Shown here piece by piece: positions 1 through 6,993 of a stretch of DNA of 10,169 nt; position 1 is the stretch's first letter, and each line of letters begins with the position of its first letter. A program made the translations under genes and the position numbers. The DNA is from an uncultured Helicobacteraceae bacterium (lineage in GTDB: Bacteria > Campylobacterota > Campylobacteria > Campylobacterales > Sulfurimonadaceae): assembly GCA_903903705.1 (NCBI GenBank), contig CAIUZU010000128.1:1-10169 (forward strand). The letters run 5' to 3'. Below the pieces are notes generated by a model. It was not told the origin of the DNA. It worked only from the letters and a program-made list of their open reading frames with translations, and did no database searches.

Positions 1-509
1 CTATTTATAATGTAGATAGCGATAAGATAAACACCATCAGAAAACTTTTACATCTCCTTTGTAGCAGTGTTCCTGTTGAGCTAAATATCCAAAATATAGC
101 ACAAAGCGCAGGTGTTAGCAGAAACACGCTTTATTCATATCTCTACTATCTAAAAAAAGCAAATCTTATCGAAATCATAGGCGGAAACTTTGCCCATAAA
201 AAACTTCTCAACAAGCCCGATAAGATATATCTTGAAAATATAAATCTTTATAATATTTTGTGTTCAAACCAAAATATCGGAAGCCTAAGAGAGAGTTTTT
301 TTGTGTCACAGCTCAAAATAGACCATGCCGTCAAATATGCTCAAAAAGGTGATTTTGTCGTGGATGATTTGTATGTTTTTGAAATAGGCGGTAAAAATAA
401 ATCATTTGAACAGATAAAAGATATGCCAGAGAGTTTTGTAGTGGCGGATGATATAGAGATGGGATTTAAAAATAAAATCCCCCTTTGGCTGTTTGGGTTT
501 ATCTATTGA
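1..509 (+). CDS. ATP-binding protein, C-terminal part (AAA/DUF4143-like), truncated by window edge
   Basis: The frame is open from base 3 to a TGA at 507-509, giving 168 visible residues. The true start lies outside the window. The first third looks like a winged helix: a leucine-rich helix, then an HTH-like segment VSRNTLYSYLYYLKKANLI. The last part ends with GDFVVDD, then FEIGGKNKSFEQI, close to the D...E-x-x-K arrangement of PD-(D/E)xK-type folds seen at the end of COG1373/DUF4143 ATPases. The ATPase domain would lie upstream and cannot be checked. A TTG at 258 would give an 83-aa protein, but the coding sense continues well upstream of it, so I do not use it as a start. These proteins are poorly characterised and no specific function is assigned. 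The 3' end overlaps the convergent acyltransferase gene by 11 bp. Confidence 0.7.
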   Translation, partial: IYNVDSDKINTIRKLLHLLCSSVPVELNIQNIAQSAGVSRNTLYSYLYYLKKANLIEIIGGNFAHKKLLNKPDKIYLENINLYNILCSNQNIGSLRESFFVSQLKIDHAVKYAQKGDFVVDDLYVFEIGGKNKSFEQIKDMPESFVVADDIEMGFKNKIPLWLFGFIY

Positions 510-1476
510 AAAATTGTTTTTTAAACGCTTCAATGCCAACTGAAATAATCAAACAAATCCCGAGCAATACCGTAAAAATAAGCAGTGGATTTTTAAAGCT
601 GTAGATAAAATCAGAAAAGTAGTAGTAATAGATAAAAGTGTGAAACAAGAAGATATTAAACGAGTGTACACCTATGAACTCCAGCGCTTTTTTGGCACTG
701 TTTGAAGCTAAAACCAGTTCTGTCGTCCAAAGAATAAGCAAGATCCCAAAAAAAGTATCTGCACGAACACTGTCAAAAAGATAGCCGTTTTGTCTGTACC
801 ATGCTGCGAAGAGAGTCAAAAGAAGTAGTATTAAAAATCTTAAATTGCCTTGTTTTTGCAACCATCCAAAGAGTCTCACAAAACCGTCTATTTGTGAAAG
901 ATAGATACCGACTGCAAAAGGGAAAATCCAGTCATTTAAGAGCGGAATCGGAACAAAAAGCAACACGGCGCAAAAAGCTAAAAACCACAACTTGAATTTT
1001 TGAGTAAGATAAAAAGCAAAAGGAAAAATAGCATAAAGAACGATAATAAGGCTCACAAACCACCAAGTAGCGTTGTACCCATAGCCCACATCGGTAAACA
1101 TGTGAATACCCATCATCTGAATAAAAAGACCCAAATATGCATTTTCTCCAAAAACACTCTCCAAAGAGCGCCCCATAAAAAGCGTCCCAATGGGAATAAA
1201 TATAAGCGCAATTAGCCAATAATTCATATAAAGTTTTATAGCTCTTTTTTTATAAAAAGAGAGTATTTCCAACTTTTTTTTCTTCGCTGACTCCGCTAAA
1301 CCATAGCCGCTGAGCAACACATAGATCCCCACGCAAACTTTCGCCAAAAGTGCCGTTTGAAAAACGATCAATCCCATTTCAGGTTTTTCATAAAAAAGAT
1401 GATGCCAAAGAATGAGCATCAACGCCATGCCTTTGCTTGCGTTAGTTATGGAGAGATCGAATTTTTTTAAAGTCAT
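499..1476 (-). CDS. Membrane acyltransferase, Acyl_transf_3 family
   Basis: This is a 325-aa integral membrane protein with about ten hydrophobic segments across its whole length. The N-terminus, with SKGMALMLILWHHLFYEKP at residues 14-32, carries the family's first-helix signature, in which a conserved His (here H25/H26) sits at the end of TM1. The next helix ends in LLSGYGLAES and is followed by a Lys-rich cytoplasmic loop and FYKKRAIKLYMNYW, all typical of Acyl_transf_3 (OafA/WecH-type) proteins. Known members transfer acyl groups, usually acetyl, to surface sugars or other envelope molecules; the substrate here cannot be told. The length is normal for the family. The ATG at 1474-1476 is supported by an AAAGGTG ribosome-binding site five bases upstream. 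The gene stands alone on the minus strand, without polysaccharide genes next to it. Confidence 0.8.
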   Translation of the reverse strand: MTLKKFDLSITNASKGMALMLILWHHLFYEKPEMGLIVFQTALLAKVCVGIYVLLSGYGLAESAKKKKLEILSFYKKRAIKLYMNYWLIALIFIPIGTLFMGRSLESVFGENAYLGLFIQMMGIHMFTDVGYGYNATWWFVSLIIVLYAIFPFAFYLTQKFKLWFLAFCAVLLFVPIPLLNDWIFPFAVGIYLSQIDGFVRLFGWLQKQGNLRFLILLLLTLFAAWYRQNGYLFDSVRADTFFGILLILWTTELVLASNSAKKALEFIGVHSFNIFLFHTFIYYYYFSDFIYSFKNPLLIFTVLLGICLIISVGIEAFKKQFFNR

Positions 1477-1499
1477 AAAGACACCTTTGTAGTTCTCGA

Positions 1500-1519
1500 A
1501 AAACGGACGCGTTCGTTTT
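1500..1519. repeat. 20-bp near-perfect palindrome in the divergent promoter region
   Basis: AAAACG-G-ACG is followed directly by CGT-T-CGTTTT. The two ten-base halves are complementary at all positions except one G/T pair, which can wobble in RNA. The centre is ACGCGT. It lies 24 bp upstream of the acyltransferase start codon and downstream of its predicted -10 box. It could be a dimeric-repressor operator or a short hairpin in the 5' leader. No long T-run directly follows it, so a terminator is unlikely. Confidence 0.55.
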
Positions 1520-1538
1520 AGTGCGTAACATCAGTAAA

Positions 1539-1544
1539 ATCATA
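1539..1544 (-). promoter_or_regulatory. Predicted -10 box for the minus-strand acyltransferase
   Basis: Read on the minus strand, the sequence is TTTTGATATGATTTTAC. It fits the epsilonproteobacterial sigma-70 pattern of a T-run and a G ahead of a TATAAT-like hexamer (here TATGAT). Transcription would begin near 1532, giving a leader of about 55 nt that contains the near-palindrome at 1500-1519. This is a prediction from motif shape only. Confidence 0.4.
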
Positions 1545-1586
1545 TCAAAATACAGATATGTTTTACGATTTGTAATCTTATGTCGG

Positions 1587-1592
1587 TACAAT
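1587..1592 (+). promoter_or_regulatory. Predicted -10 box for the lipoprotein-nfo operon (leaderless start)
   Basis: TACAAT lies only seven bases before the ATG at 1600. Initiation at the usual distance would fall on or right next to that ATG. No Shine-Dalgarno-like sequence precedes the ATG (the bases between are TTGCTTT). This suggests a leaderless transcript. An alternative is a promoter further upstream with a weakly translated leader. Confidence 0.4.
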
Positions 1593-1599
1593 TTGCTTT

Positions 1600-2070
1600 A
1601 TGAAATATACATTACTAATTTTTGTTCTCTTTTTTGGTGCATGTGCCACTAAAAATTATGAGCAAACACAGACAAAAATCGTTACTATAAAATCACCCAA
1701 GATCAAGTTTTCCGATGTCGGATATCTAAGAAACAGCGATAGAACTATAGAGCTGGAACTCTTTATGGCAGGGAAATGTATAGAGAAAATCGCCATTAAC
1801 CACCTTGTATGTACGAGTGACGGGTGTATGAGCAAAAGTGGATTTAATAAAGATTATCTCATATCGATCTACCCTGATGACACAATGCAAAATATGCTTC
1901 TCTCTCATGCTATTTATGATGGAAAAAATCTAAAAAAGACAGACGGCGGATTTGAACAGCAGATAAGAGATGAAAATGTAGATATTTTCTACAAGGTAGT
2001 TTTAAATACGGTGCAATTTAGAGATAAAAAAAATGACATAATATTTAAGATGAGGGATACAGATGAGTAA
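1600..2070 (+). CDS. Putative lipoprotein of unknown function
   Basis: This 156-aa protein starts with a short lipoprotein signal: [15 protein letters not shown], a basic residue then a hydrophobic stretch, with a lipobox-like FGAC whose Cys is residue 15. Phe at -3 is not the usual Leu, but the position and the polar residues that follow (ATKNYEQTQ) fit signal peptidase II processing. The rest is a mixed alpha/beta soluble domain with two further Cys in HLVCTSDGC that could pair in the periplasm. I do not recognise the family. The signal peptide fixes the start at 1600. No ribosome-binding site precedes it, and a -10-like TACAAT lies so close that the mRNA may be leaderless. The stop codon overlaps the beginning of nfo by 8 bp, so the two are probably translationally coupled. 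Confidence 0.75.
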   Translation: MKYTLLIFVLFFGACATKNYEQTQTKIVTIKSPKIKFSDVGYLRNSDRTIELELFMAGKCIEKIAINHLVCTSDGCMSKSGFNKDYLISIYPDDTMQNMLLSHAIYDGKNLKKTDGGFEQQIRDENVDIFYKVVLNTVQFRDKKNDIIFKMRDTDE

Positions 2071-2908
2071 ATTTGTAGGAGCACATGTAAGTGCAAGCGG
2101 CGGCGTTTTTAATGCGGTTGCAAACGCACAAGCCATAGGCGCAAAAGCGTTTGCACTCTTTACTAAAAACCAAAGACAGTGGAATGGCAAAGAGCTTGAC
2201 GGCGAGACGATAGACAAGTTTAAAAATGCGCTGCAAGCAAGCGGTATTTTACCTCGTCACATACTTCCGCATGACTCATACCTTATAAATCTCGGTCATC
2301 CAGAAGATGAGCAGAGAGAAAAGTCTATGGAAGCTTTTTTGGATGAGGTGCAAAGATGTGAGCTTTTAGGACTTGACAAGCTTAACTTTCATCCGGGAAG
2401 CCATTTGAAAAAGATAAGCGAAGATGAGTGTTTAGCTAAAATTTCTGAGGCTATAAATATTACGCTTGATAAAACAAAAGGCGTAACCCTAGTTATAGAA
2501 AACACTGCAGGACAGGGGAGCAACCTTGGCTTCAAGTTTGAGCATCTGGCGCAAATCATCGACAAAGTAGAGGATAAAAGCCGTGTTGGAGTTTGCATAG
2601 ATACATGCCACATGTATAGTGCAGGCTACGATATACGTACACGTGAAGCGTACGATAAAAGCTGGAGCGAATTTGACAAAATCATAGGTTTTAAGTACCT
2701 TATGGGCATGCATATTAACGACTCAAAAGCGAAATTCGGCTCACATGTAGATAGACACAACTCTCTAGGAGCCGGTGAAATCGGTTTGGATGCGTTTAGA
2801 TTTATCATGAATGACGAACGTATGGATGATATTCCTCTTATACTTGAGACGATTGATGATAGTATCTGGAAAGAGGAAATAGCACTTCTTTACTCTTTTG
2901 TAAATTAA
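2063..2908 (+). CDS. nfo: Endonuclease IV (AP endonuclease)
   Basis: This 281-aa protein matches endonuclease IV along its full length (E. coli Nfo is 285 aa). The enzyme cuts DNA 5' to abasic sites and processes blocked 3' ends in base excision repair, using a trinuclear zinc centre in a TIM barrel. All nine expected metal ligands are visible, each one position later than in E. coli: H70, H110, E146, D180, H183, H217, D230, H232 and E262. They lie in the signatures [49 protein letters not shown] and LILET. The ATG at 2063 has GAGGGA five bases upstream, inside the end of the lipoprotein gene, and overlaps that gene by 8 bp. The reading frame is intact and the protein should be active. Confidence 0.97.
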   Translation: MSKFVGAHVSASGGVFNAVANAQAIGAKAFALFTKNQRQWNGKELDGETIDKFKNALQASGILPRHILPHDSYLINLGHPEDEQREKSMEAFLDEVQRCELLGLDKLNFHPGSHLKKISEDECLAKISEAINITLDKTKGVTLVIENTAGQGSNLGFKFEHLAQIIDKVEDKSRVGVCIDTCHMYSAGYDIRTREAYDKSWSEFDKIIGFKYLMGMHINDSKAKFGSHVDRHNSLGAGEIGLDAFRFIMNDERMDDIPLILETIDDSIWKEEIALLYSFVN

Positions 2909-2918
2909 GCAAGTTTTG

Positions 2919-2926
2919 TATAGAAT
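2919..2926 (+). promoter_or_regulatory. Possible -10 box for the fadL-type operon
   Basis: TTTTG followed by TATAGAAT lies in the 51-bp gap between nfo and the porin gene; the -10 hexamer would be TAGAAT (2921-2926). It would start transcription near 2933, with a leader of roughly 27 nt containing the AAAAGGG ribosome-binding site. Read-through from nfo is equally possible because no terminator is visible between the genes. Confidence 0.35.
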
Positions 2927-2959
2927 CAGCGACAATTTAACGAAAAAAGGGCAAGAACG

Positions 2960-4201
2960 GTGAAAAGATTTAGTTTATTATTGACTCTCGGATCTGCTTT
3001 GATGGCGGGCGGATACAAAATTCCAGAAACTTCACTAAACTCAGTCGCTCTTGGTGCCGCAACCGTCGCACACTCTAACGGAGCAGATGCGGCATACTAT
3101 AACCCTGCAAATATGGCTTTTCTGAGAGATGAAAATGTTGTAGAGGCAGATCTTATGTACATCGGGCTTAGCGATGTCGGTTATAAAGGTTCATATACGA
3201 CTAGTTTCGGTACTACAACGGGATATGATATAGAATCAAAAAAAGAGAACTTTTTTGTTCCCTCACTTCACTATGTCTCGCAAAATATAAGCGGTGTTCG
3301 TTTTGGACTCAGCGTTGTCTCTCCTGCAGGATTGTCGAAGAGATGGGATTCGGCTCCTGCAATTTACAGTGCGGAGGAGTTTACACTCAAAACTGTTGAA
3401 GTAAATCCGAGTGTTGCATTTGCAGTTGGAGATAAAGCGGCAATCGCAGTAGGTCTTAGAGCTATCTATAGTGAAGGCATAGTTAAAAGCACTTCTGCCA
3501 TAGCTTCTCGTGATATGGACGGCGATTCTATAGATTTCGGATATAACTTGGCACTTTCGTGCAAACCGACATCCGAGTTTGATTTGGCTTTGACATACCG
3601 TTCAAAAGTTGATCTAAGCGTAAAAGGCGATGCCGCTCTCTCTTATCGTGACGTAACCAATGTTTTTGGCGGAGGAGCAAGCAGTGTGTACGCTTCACAG
3701 AGCAGTTCATCCGTAAGTGTTCCAGTTCCGGCTCTGCTAAATATTGCAGCAGCATATACCTTTGCTACAAAAACCACGGTTGAAGTTGTTTATGAGAGAA
3801 ACTACTGGCATTCGTACAGCGAGCTGGATTTTAACTACGGCTCTGGGGTAAATCCGGCAACAAACATTGTATTTGGAGCACCGATAGCAAAAAACTGGAA
3901 AGACACGAATGTTTTTCGTTTGGGTATTACTCAAAAGTTAGATAAACTTACTCTAATGGGCGGTCTTGTAATAGATGAAACGCCTGCACCGACGAGTACA
4001 ATCGGTTTTGAACTGCCTGATAGCGACTCCGTGTCGGTATCGTTTGGCACAAGGTATCAAATAAACGAGAAGATAAATATAGGTCTTGGCGCACTTTACT
4101 CCATGAGAGATGAGAGAGCAGTTTCAAACAGTGCGATAAACGGGGAGTTTGAGGATTCAAATGTACTCATAATCTCATCTGCACTAGAGTATAAATTTTA
4201 A
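2960..4201 (+). CDS. FadL/OmpP1/TodX-family outer-membrane transporter
   Basis: This 413-aa protein has a Sec signal peptide (MKRFSLLLTLGSALMA, cleavage likely before GGYKIPE). A FadL-type N-terminal hatch follows: G-Y-K-I-P-E-T-S, then GAATVAHSNGADAAYYNPANMAFL with the family's hallmark NPA. The rest is alternating amphipathic strands and ends with the outer-membrane C-terminal Phe (ALEYKF). FadL proteins form 14-stranded barrels that take up hydrophobic compounds such as long-chain fatty acids or aromatic hydrocarbons. The ligand here cannot be told. E. coli FadL is 446 aa, so the length is normal. The start is GTG at 2960, chosen because it begins the signal peptide and has AAAAGGG at 2945-2951. 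The stop runs into the ribosome-binding site of the next gene (TAAGGA), so the two are likely one operon. No fatty-acid degradation genes are visible nearby. Confidence 0.88.
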   Translation: MKRFSLLLTLGSALMAGGYKIPETSLNSVALGAATVAHSNGADAAYYNPANMAFLRDENVVEADLMYIGLSDVGYKGSYTTSFGTTTGYDIESKKENFFVPSLHYVSQNISGVRFGLSVVSPAGLSKRWDSAPAIYSAEEFTLKTVEVNPSVAFAVGDKAAIAVGLRAIYSEGIVKSTSAIASRDMDGDSIDFGYNLALSCKPTSEFDLALTYRSKVDLSVKGDAALSYRDVTNVFGGGASSVYASQSSSSVSVPVPALLNIAAAYTFATKTTVEVVYERNYWHSYSELDFNYGSGVNPATNIVFGAPIAKNWKDTNVFRLGITQKLDKLTLMGGLVIDETPAPTSTIGFELPDSDSVSVSFGTRYQINEKINIGLGALYSMRDERAVSNSAINGEFEDSNVLIISSALEYKF

Positions 4202-4209
4202 GGAATTTT

Positions 4210-5946
4210 TTGGAAACATTAATTGATTTTTTAGAGGCAAAAGATGTAGAGAAATCTCTTATTTTTGCCCAGTTAAAATGTAGTAAAACGGAAGCGGTAT
4301 TGTTGCACACTCTTGCAAAAAGATATATCAGAGGAGAGGATGATGTCATAATCCTTGATCTTTTGCAGGAGATTTACGGCGAAAAGAAATATGAGGGAAT
4401 CAAACACCTTCAAGAGGTTAAGATTCTTTTAGAGTTAGGCTGGCTTCATCAACAGAGTTTCACGCCTGTTAAAATTTCTGAAGTTACACCGCTGGAGCTA
4501 TTAAACAATGCTGTAGGTTTGTCGCCCTCATTTCTTAAGATTCTTCAAGACGGCGCTGTTGAGAGCGAATTGCCCGATATCAAACCATACTCTGACCACC
4601 TTGAATATCTACAAGATCAGTTTCTTCGTATAGATCTATACCAAAAAATGAGTGCAATTCGTCAAAACGTACATGAACACTCACTTGGAATAGATAGAAT
4701 GCAAACAAAGCTCAAACTTTTGGAAAAACGCATAGAAGACAGAGTAGGGCAAACAACCGGAAAACTTGTGCTTGACAAATTTTTTAAACAAAAAAAGATG
4801 GATTCAAAAGAGCAGGTGATTTTTCTGGCACTTTTACGCGAGGAGTATAGTGCGACTGATGCCTCTTTGCGTGAGATGAATGCGTTGATAGAGCTTATTT
4901 CGCTTGACGAGTATGAGCGAATCAAAAACCGCTCACTTTTAGAAGACGGTTCAAACCTTATAAATGACGGAATTATCGACTATGAAGAGATGCTCAACCC
5001 TTTTGGTGGAATTTCAAGAGCTTTTTATATTGTCGATGAGGTTTTGCATAACATCATACATCCGCAGAAAAAACAGAAAGTTCGCCGCATAAAGCTAAAT
5101 ACGCTTATAAGCGAGCAAGATATTTTTGAGCTTGTAGATCCGGAGACTTCGCTTGAAGATGTTGTTTTGGCACATGAGACGCAAGAGACGCTTAAAAACC
5201 TTATGCGACAACTCGATAAAGAGGTTATAGGCAGACTCGTAGAGTGGGGCGTAAAAGATAAAAAGAGCGGAATTGACGCAAGAATTATCTTTTACGGTGC
5301 GGCAGGAACAGGTAAAACGATGACTGCATACTCACTTGCAAAGTCGCTTAAACGTCAGGTTTTGGCGTTTGACTGTTCAAAGATTCTCTCCATGTATGTC
5401 GGAGAGAGCGAAAAAAATGTCCGCAAAATCTTTGATACTTTTTATGATTTGTGTGAAAAAACAAAGTCGGAGCCGATACTTTTGCTAAATGAAGCAGACC
5501 AGTTTTTAGGAGCACGCTCAAGCGGTGTAAACAGCGGTGCGGATCAGATGCATAACCAGATGCAAAATATATTTTTAGAGCAGATTGAGAAATTTAAAGG
5601 CGTTTTGATAGCGACTACAAACCTGCTGGAAAACATAGACAAGGCATTTTCAAGACGTTTTAACTATAAGATAGAGTTCAAAAAACCAAACAAAGAACAG
5701 AGACTCTCTCTTTGGAAAAAGATGCTTCCAAAAGATGCACCTTATGAGAAAGACTTTGATGCAGAAGCACTCTCAGGCTACTCTTTGACAGGCGGACAGA
5801 TAAACCTGATCATAAAAAATACGGCATATAAAGTGGCAGTAAGAGAGAAGCCGCTCTTTGCTTTAGAAGATTTTGAACAAGAGATTAAAAAAGAGAAAGA
5901 CGCAAGTTTTGACAGCGAAAAATCGATGGGTTTTTTAAATAAATAG
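4210..5946 (+). CDS. AAA ATPase with N-terminal helical/winged-helix region (Walker B Asn variant)
   Basis: This is a 578-aa protein. Residues 1-330 are mostly helical, with a possible winged helix near the start and a coiled-coil-like stretch at about 138-177. The AAA domain follows: Walker A GAAGTGKT (363-370), pore-loop-like MYVGESEKN (395-403), Walker B ILLLNEAD (423-430), sensor 1 ATTN (N471), Arg-finger RR (482-483) and a sensor 2 region GGQIN (528-532). The pore-loop aromatic (Y396) suggests a hexameric protein remodeler or unfoldase of the Cdc48/FtsH-like classic clade. The Walker B Asp is replaced by Asn (N427), while the catalytic Glu (E428) is kept. The start is TTG at 4210, with AGGA at 4201-4204 overlapping the end of the porin gene. 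No protease domain is attached and the substrate is unknown. The next gene begins one base after the stop. Confidence 0.85.
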   Translation: METLIDFLEAKDVEKSLIFAQLKCSKTEAVLLHTLAKRYIRGEDDVIILDLLQEIYGEKKYEGIKHLQEVKILLELGWLHQQSFTPVKISEVTPLELLNNAVGLSPSFLKILQDGAVESELPDIKPYSDHLEYLQDQFLRIDLYQKMSAIRQNVHEHSLGIDRMQTKLKLLEKRIEDRVGQTTGKLVLDKFFKQKKMDSKEQVIFLALLREEYSATDASLREMNALIELISLDEYERIKNRSLLEDGSNLINDGIIDYEEMLNPFGGISRAFYIVDEVLHNIIHPQKKQKVRRIKLNTLISEQDIFELVDPETSLEDVVLAHETQETLKNLMRQLDKEVIGRLVEWGVKDKKSGIDARIIFYGAAGTGKTMTAYSLAKSLKRQVLAFDCSKILSMYVGESEKNVRKIFDTFYDLCEKTKSEPILLLNEADQFLGARSSGVNSGADQMHNQMQNIFLEQIEKFKGVLIATTNLLENIDKAFSRRFNYKIEFKKPNKEQRLSLWKKMLPKDAPYEKDFDAEALSGYSLTGGQINLIIKNTAYKVAVREKPLFALEDFEQEIKKEKDASFDSEKSMGFLNK

Positions 5947-5947
5947 C

Positions 5948-6391
5948 ATGAACGAGTACATGCAAGAAGCTGTAAAAGAGGCGTTTAAAGGGGTTTTGAA
6001 AAATCATGGCGGACCATTTGGTGCCGCAATTGTCAAAGATGGCAAAATCATCGCAAAATCTCATAATAAAGTTTTAAAATCAAATGATCCAACCTCTCAT
6101 GCAGAGATGAATGCCATAAGAAAAGCTTCCAAAAAACTCGGAACTTTTAACCTTGAGGGATGTGAAATCTACACAACATGTATGCCATGTCCCATGTGCG
6201 TAGGAGCTATACGCTGGGCAAATATAAGAACTGTCTATTTCGGTGCAACAAGCCAAGATGCGGATGACATAGGCTTTAGAGATAAAGAGTTTTACGACAA
6301 AGAATTTCTGAATATAAAAAACATAGATAGAGATGCATGTCTTGAACCGTTTAAGGCATGGCAGGCAAAAGAAGATAAAATAATTTACTAA
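5948..6391 (+). CDS. guaD: Nucleoside/nucleobase deaminase, guanine deaminase-like
   Basis: This 147-aa protein belongs to the zinc-dependent cytidine/deoxycytidylate deaminase fold. The zinc and catalytic signatures are HAE (H51, proton-shuttling E53) and PCPMC (C81, C84). It closely resembles B. subtilis GuaD: GGPFGAAIVKDGKIIA, SNDPTSHAEMNAIRKA, the later DDIGFRDKEFYDKE segment (with D112 in the region that contacts guanine in GuaD) and the C-terminal EPFKAWQ. The likely reaction is guanine to xanthine and ammonia in purine salvage; another purine or a nucleoside cannot be excluded. The tRNA adenosine deaminase TadA is the main alternative, but the GuaD-like C-terminus argues against it. 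The ATG lies one base after the stop of the AAA ATPase gene and has no clear ribosome-binding site, so translation probably depends on reinitiation. Confidence 0.85.
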   Translation: MNEYMQEAVKEAFKGVLKNHGGPFGAAIVKDGKIIAKSHNKVLKSNDPTSHAEMNAIRKASKKLGTFNLEGCEIYTTCMPCPMCVGAIRWANIRTVYFGATSQDADDIGFRDKEFYDKEFLNIKNIDRDACLEPFKAWQAKEDKIIY

Positions 6392-6406
6392 AAAGAGAGA
6401 TATTAG

Positions 6407-6709
6407 ATGATACTGCTGCAGATAGATTTTCCGTTTGAGGGAGCAATGGGCGAAGAGATGAGCGAGTCTTTTAAGGAACTTGCAGAGTCAATCAGAGATG
6501 AAGATGGTTTGATTTGGAAGATTTGGACTCAAAACGAAGAGACAAAAGAAGCAGGCGGAATCTACCTCTTTAGCGATAAGCAAAGTGCGAAAAAATATAT
6601 GAATATGCACATAGAGAGACTAAGCGGATTTGGGGTAAAAGATATCAGAGCAAAACTTTTTGAGGTAAATGAACCTCTCTCCAAAATCTCTAAAGCACCT
6701 CTTTGGTAA
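6407..6709 (+). CDS. ydhR: YdhR-family putative mono-oxygenase
   Basis: This 100-aa protein is similar along its full length to E. coli YdhR (101 aa). Shared segments include LLQIDFPFEGAMGEEM at the N-terminus, the LAESI region, the DGLIWKIWT strand, EAGGIYLFSDKQSA, and the end KLFEVNEPLSKISKA. YdhR is a dimeric ferredoxin-like (Dabb/ABM-like) alpha+beta barrel. It has been proposed to be a mono-oxygenase acting on aromatic compounds, but its substrate is not established. The ATG at 6407 has a weak AAGAGAGA ribosome-binding site and lies 15 bp after the deaminase stop. It is probably the last gene of the operon that begins at the porin gene; no strong terminator was found after it. Confidence 0.88.
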   Translation: MILLQIDFPFEGAMGEEMSESFKELAESIRDEDGLIWKIWTQNEETKEAGGIYLFSDKQSAKKYMNMHIERLSGFGVKDIRAKLFEVNEPLSKISKAPLW

Positions 6710-6786
6710 AGTTTTTAATAAGCATGTAACCTTTTAGTAATCGCACTGAAACATCTCTGTAACACTTTTTATGCACAATTACACCA

Positions 6787-6792
6787 TAAAAT
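6787..6792 (+). promoter_or_regulatory. Possible -10 box upstream of the small protein-acyltransferase operon
   Basis: TAAAAT, followed by TTGC, lies 18 bp before the ATG at 6811. It would start transcription near 6799, with a leader of about 12 nt that just includes the ribosome-binding site GAGGTG at 6800-6805. A second weaker candidate is CACAAT at 6774-6779. This is a motif-only prediction in an AT-rich gap. Confidence 0.3.
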
Positions 6793-6810
6793 TTGCTACG
6801 AGGTGTTTTT

Positions 6811-6990
6811 ATGCTAGTTTTTTCAACAAAGATAATCGACTATATATGTAAGTATTACAACATAAACAGAGATGATGCGAGGGCAATCGTTGAGGATGAG
6901 TGGAGCAATATAGAAGAAGAGTTTGTGGCTCAAGAGCGTAGCGCTGAAGATATGGCAAAAGAGCTTATATCTTTATACATGGTGGCTTGA
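6811..6990 (+). CDS. Small acidic protein of unknown function (59 aa)
   Basis: This is a 59-aa acidic, probably all-helical protein that begins MLVFSTKIIDYICKYYNI and continues with the Glu/Asp-rich DDARAIVEDEWSNIEEEF. It has no signal peptide, no membrane helix and no recognisable catalytic motif; the acyl-carrier DSL motif is absent. I chose the ATG at 6811 over the in-frame TTG at 6793 because a good ribosome-binding site, GAGGTG at 6800-6805, lies five bases before it. The TTG has no such site and would place the ribosome-binding site inside the gene. The TGA is followed after three bases by the ATG of the two-domain acyltransferase, which has only a weak ribosome-binding site of its own. 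The two genes are therefore probably coupled and may act together. I do not recognise the family. Confidence 0.7.
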   Translation: MLVFSTKIIDYICKYYNINRDDARAIVEDEWSNIEEEFVAQERSAEDMAKELISLYMVA

Positions 6991-6993
6991 GTT

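Larger units (their letters stand above)
1477..1599. other. Divergent intergenic region between acyltransferase and lipoprotein genes
   Basis: This 123-bp AT-rich gap holds the minus-strand ribosome-binding site, the near-palindrome at 1500-1519, a minus-strand -10 at 1539-1544 and a plus-strand -10 at 1587-1592. No gene or RNA was seen in it. Confidence 0.6.

Noticed and set aside
258..509. Independent 83-aa gene starting at TTG 258
   Set aside because: The same frame is open with sensible protein sequence back to the left edge; this is the tail of a larger gene.
932..1219. Open frames inside the acyltransferase gene on both strands
   Set aside because: They are shadows of the membrane protein gene, with no ribosome-binding sites and no recognisable protein features.
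5948..6391. tRNA adenosine deaminase (tadA) instead of guanine deaminase
   Set aside because: HAE and PCPMC are shared by both, but the SNDPTSHAE context, the DDIGFRDKEFYDKE segment and the EPFKAWQ end match GuaD.
6690..6720. Terminator after ydhR (CTTT-GGT-AAAG then TTTTT)
   Set aside because: The stem is only four base pairs and lies partly in the coding end; too weak to call.
6793..6810. TTG at 6793 as the start of the small protein
   Set aside because: It would overlap the ribosome-binding site GAGGTG that serves the ATG at 6811.
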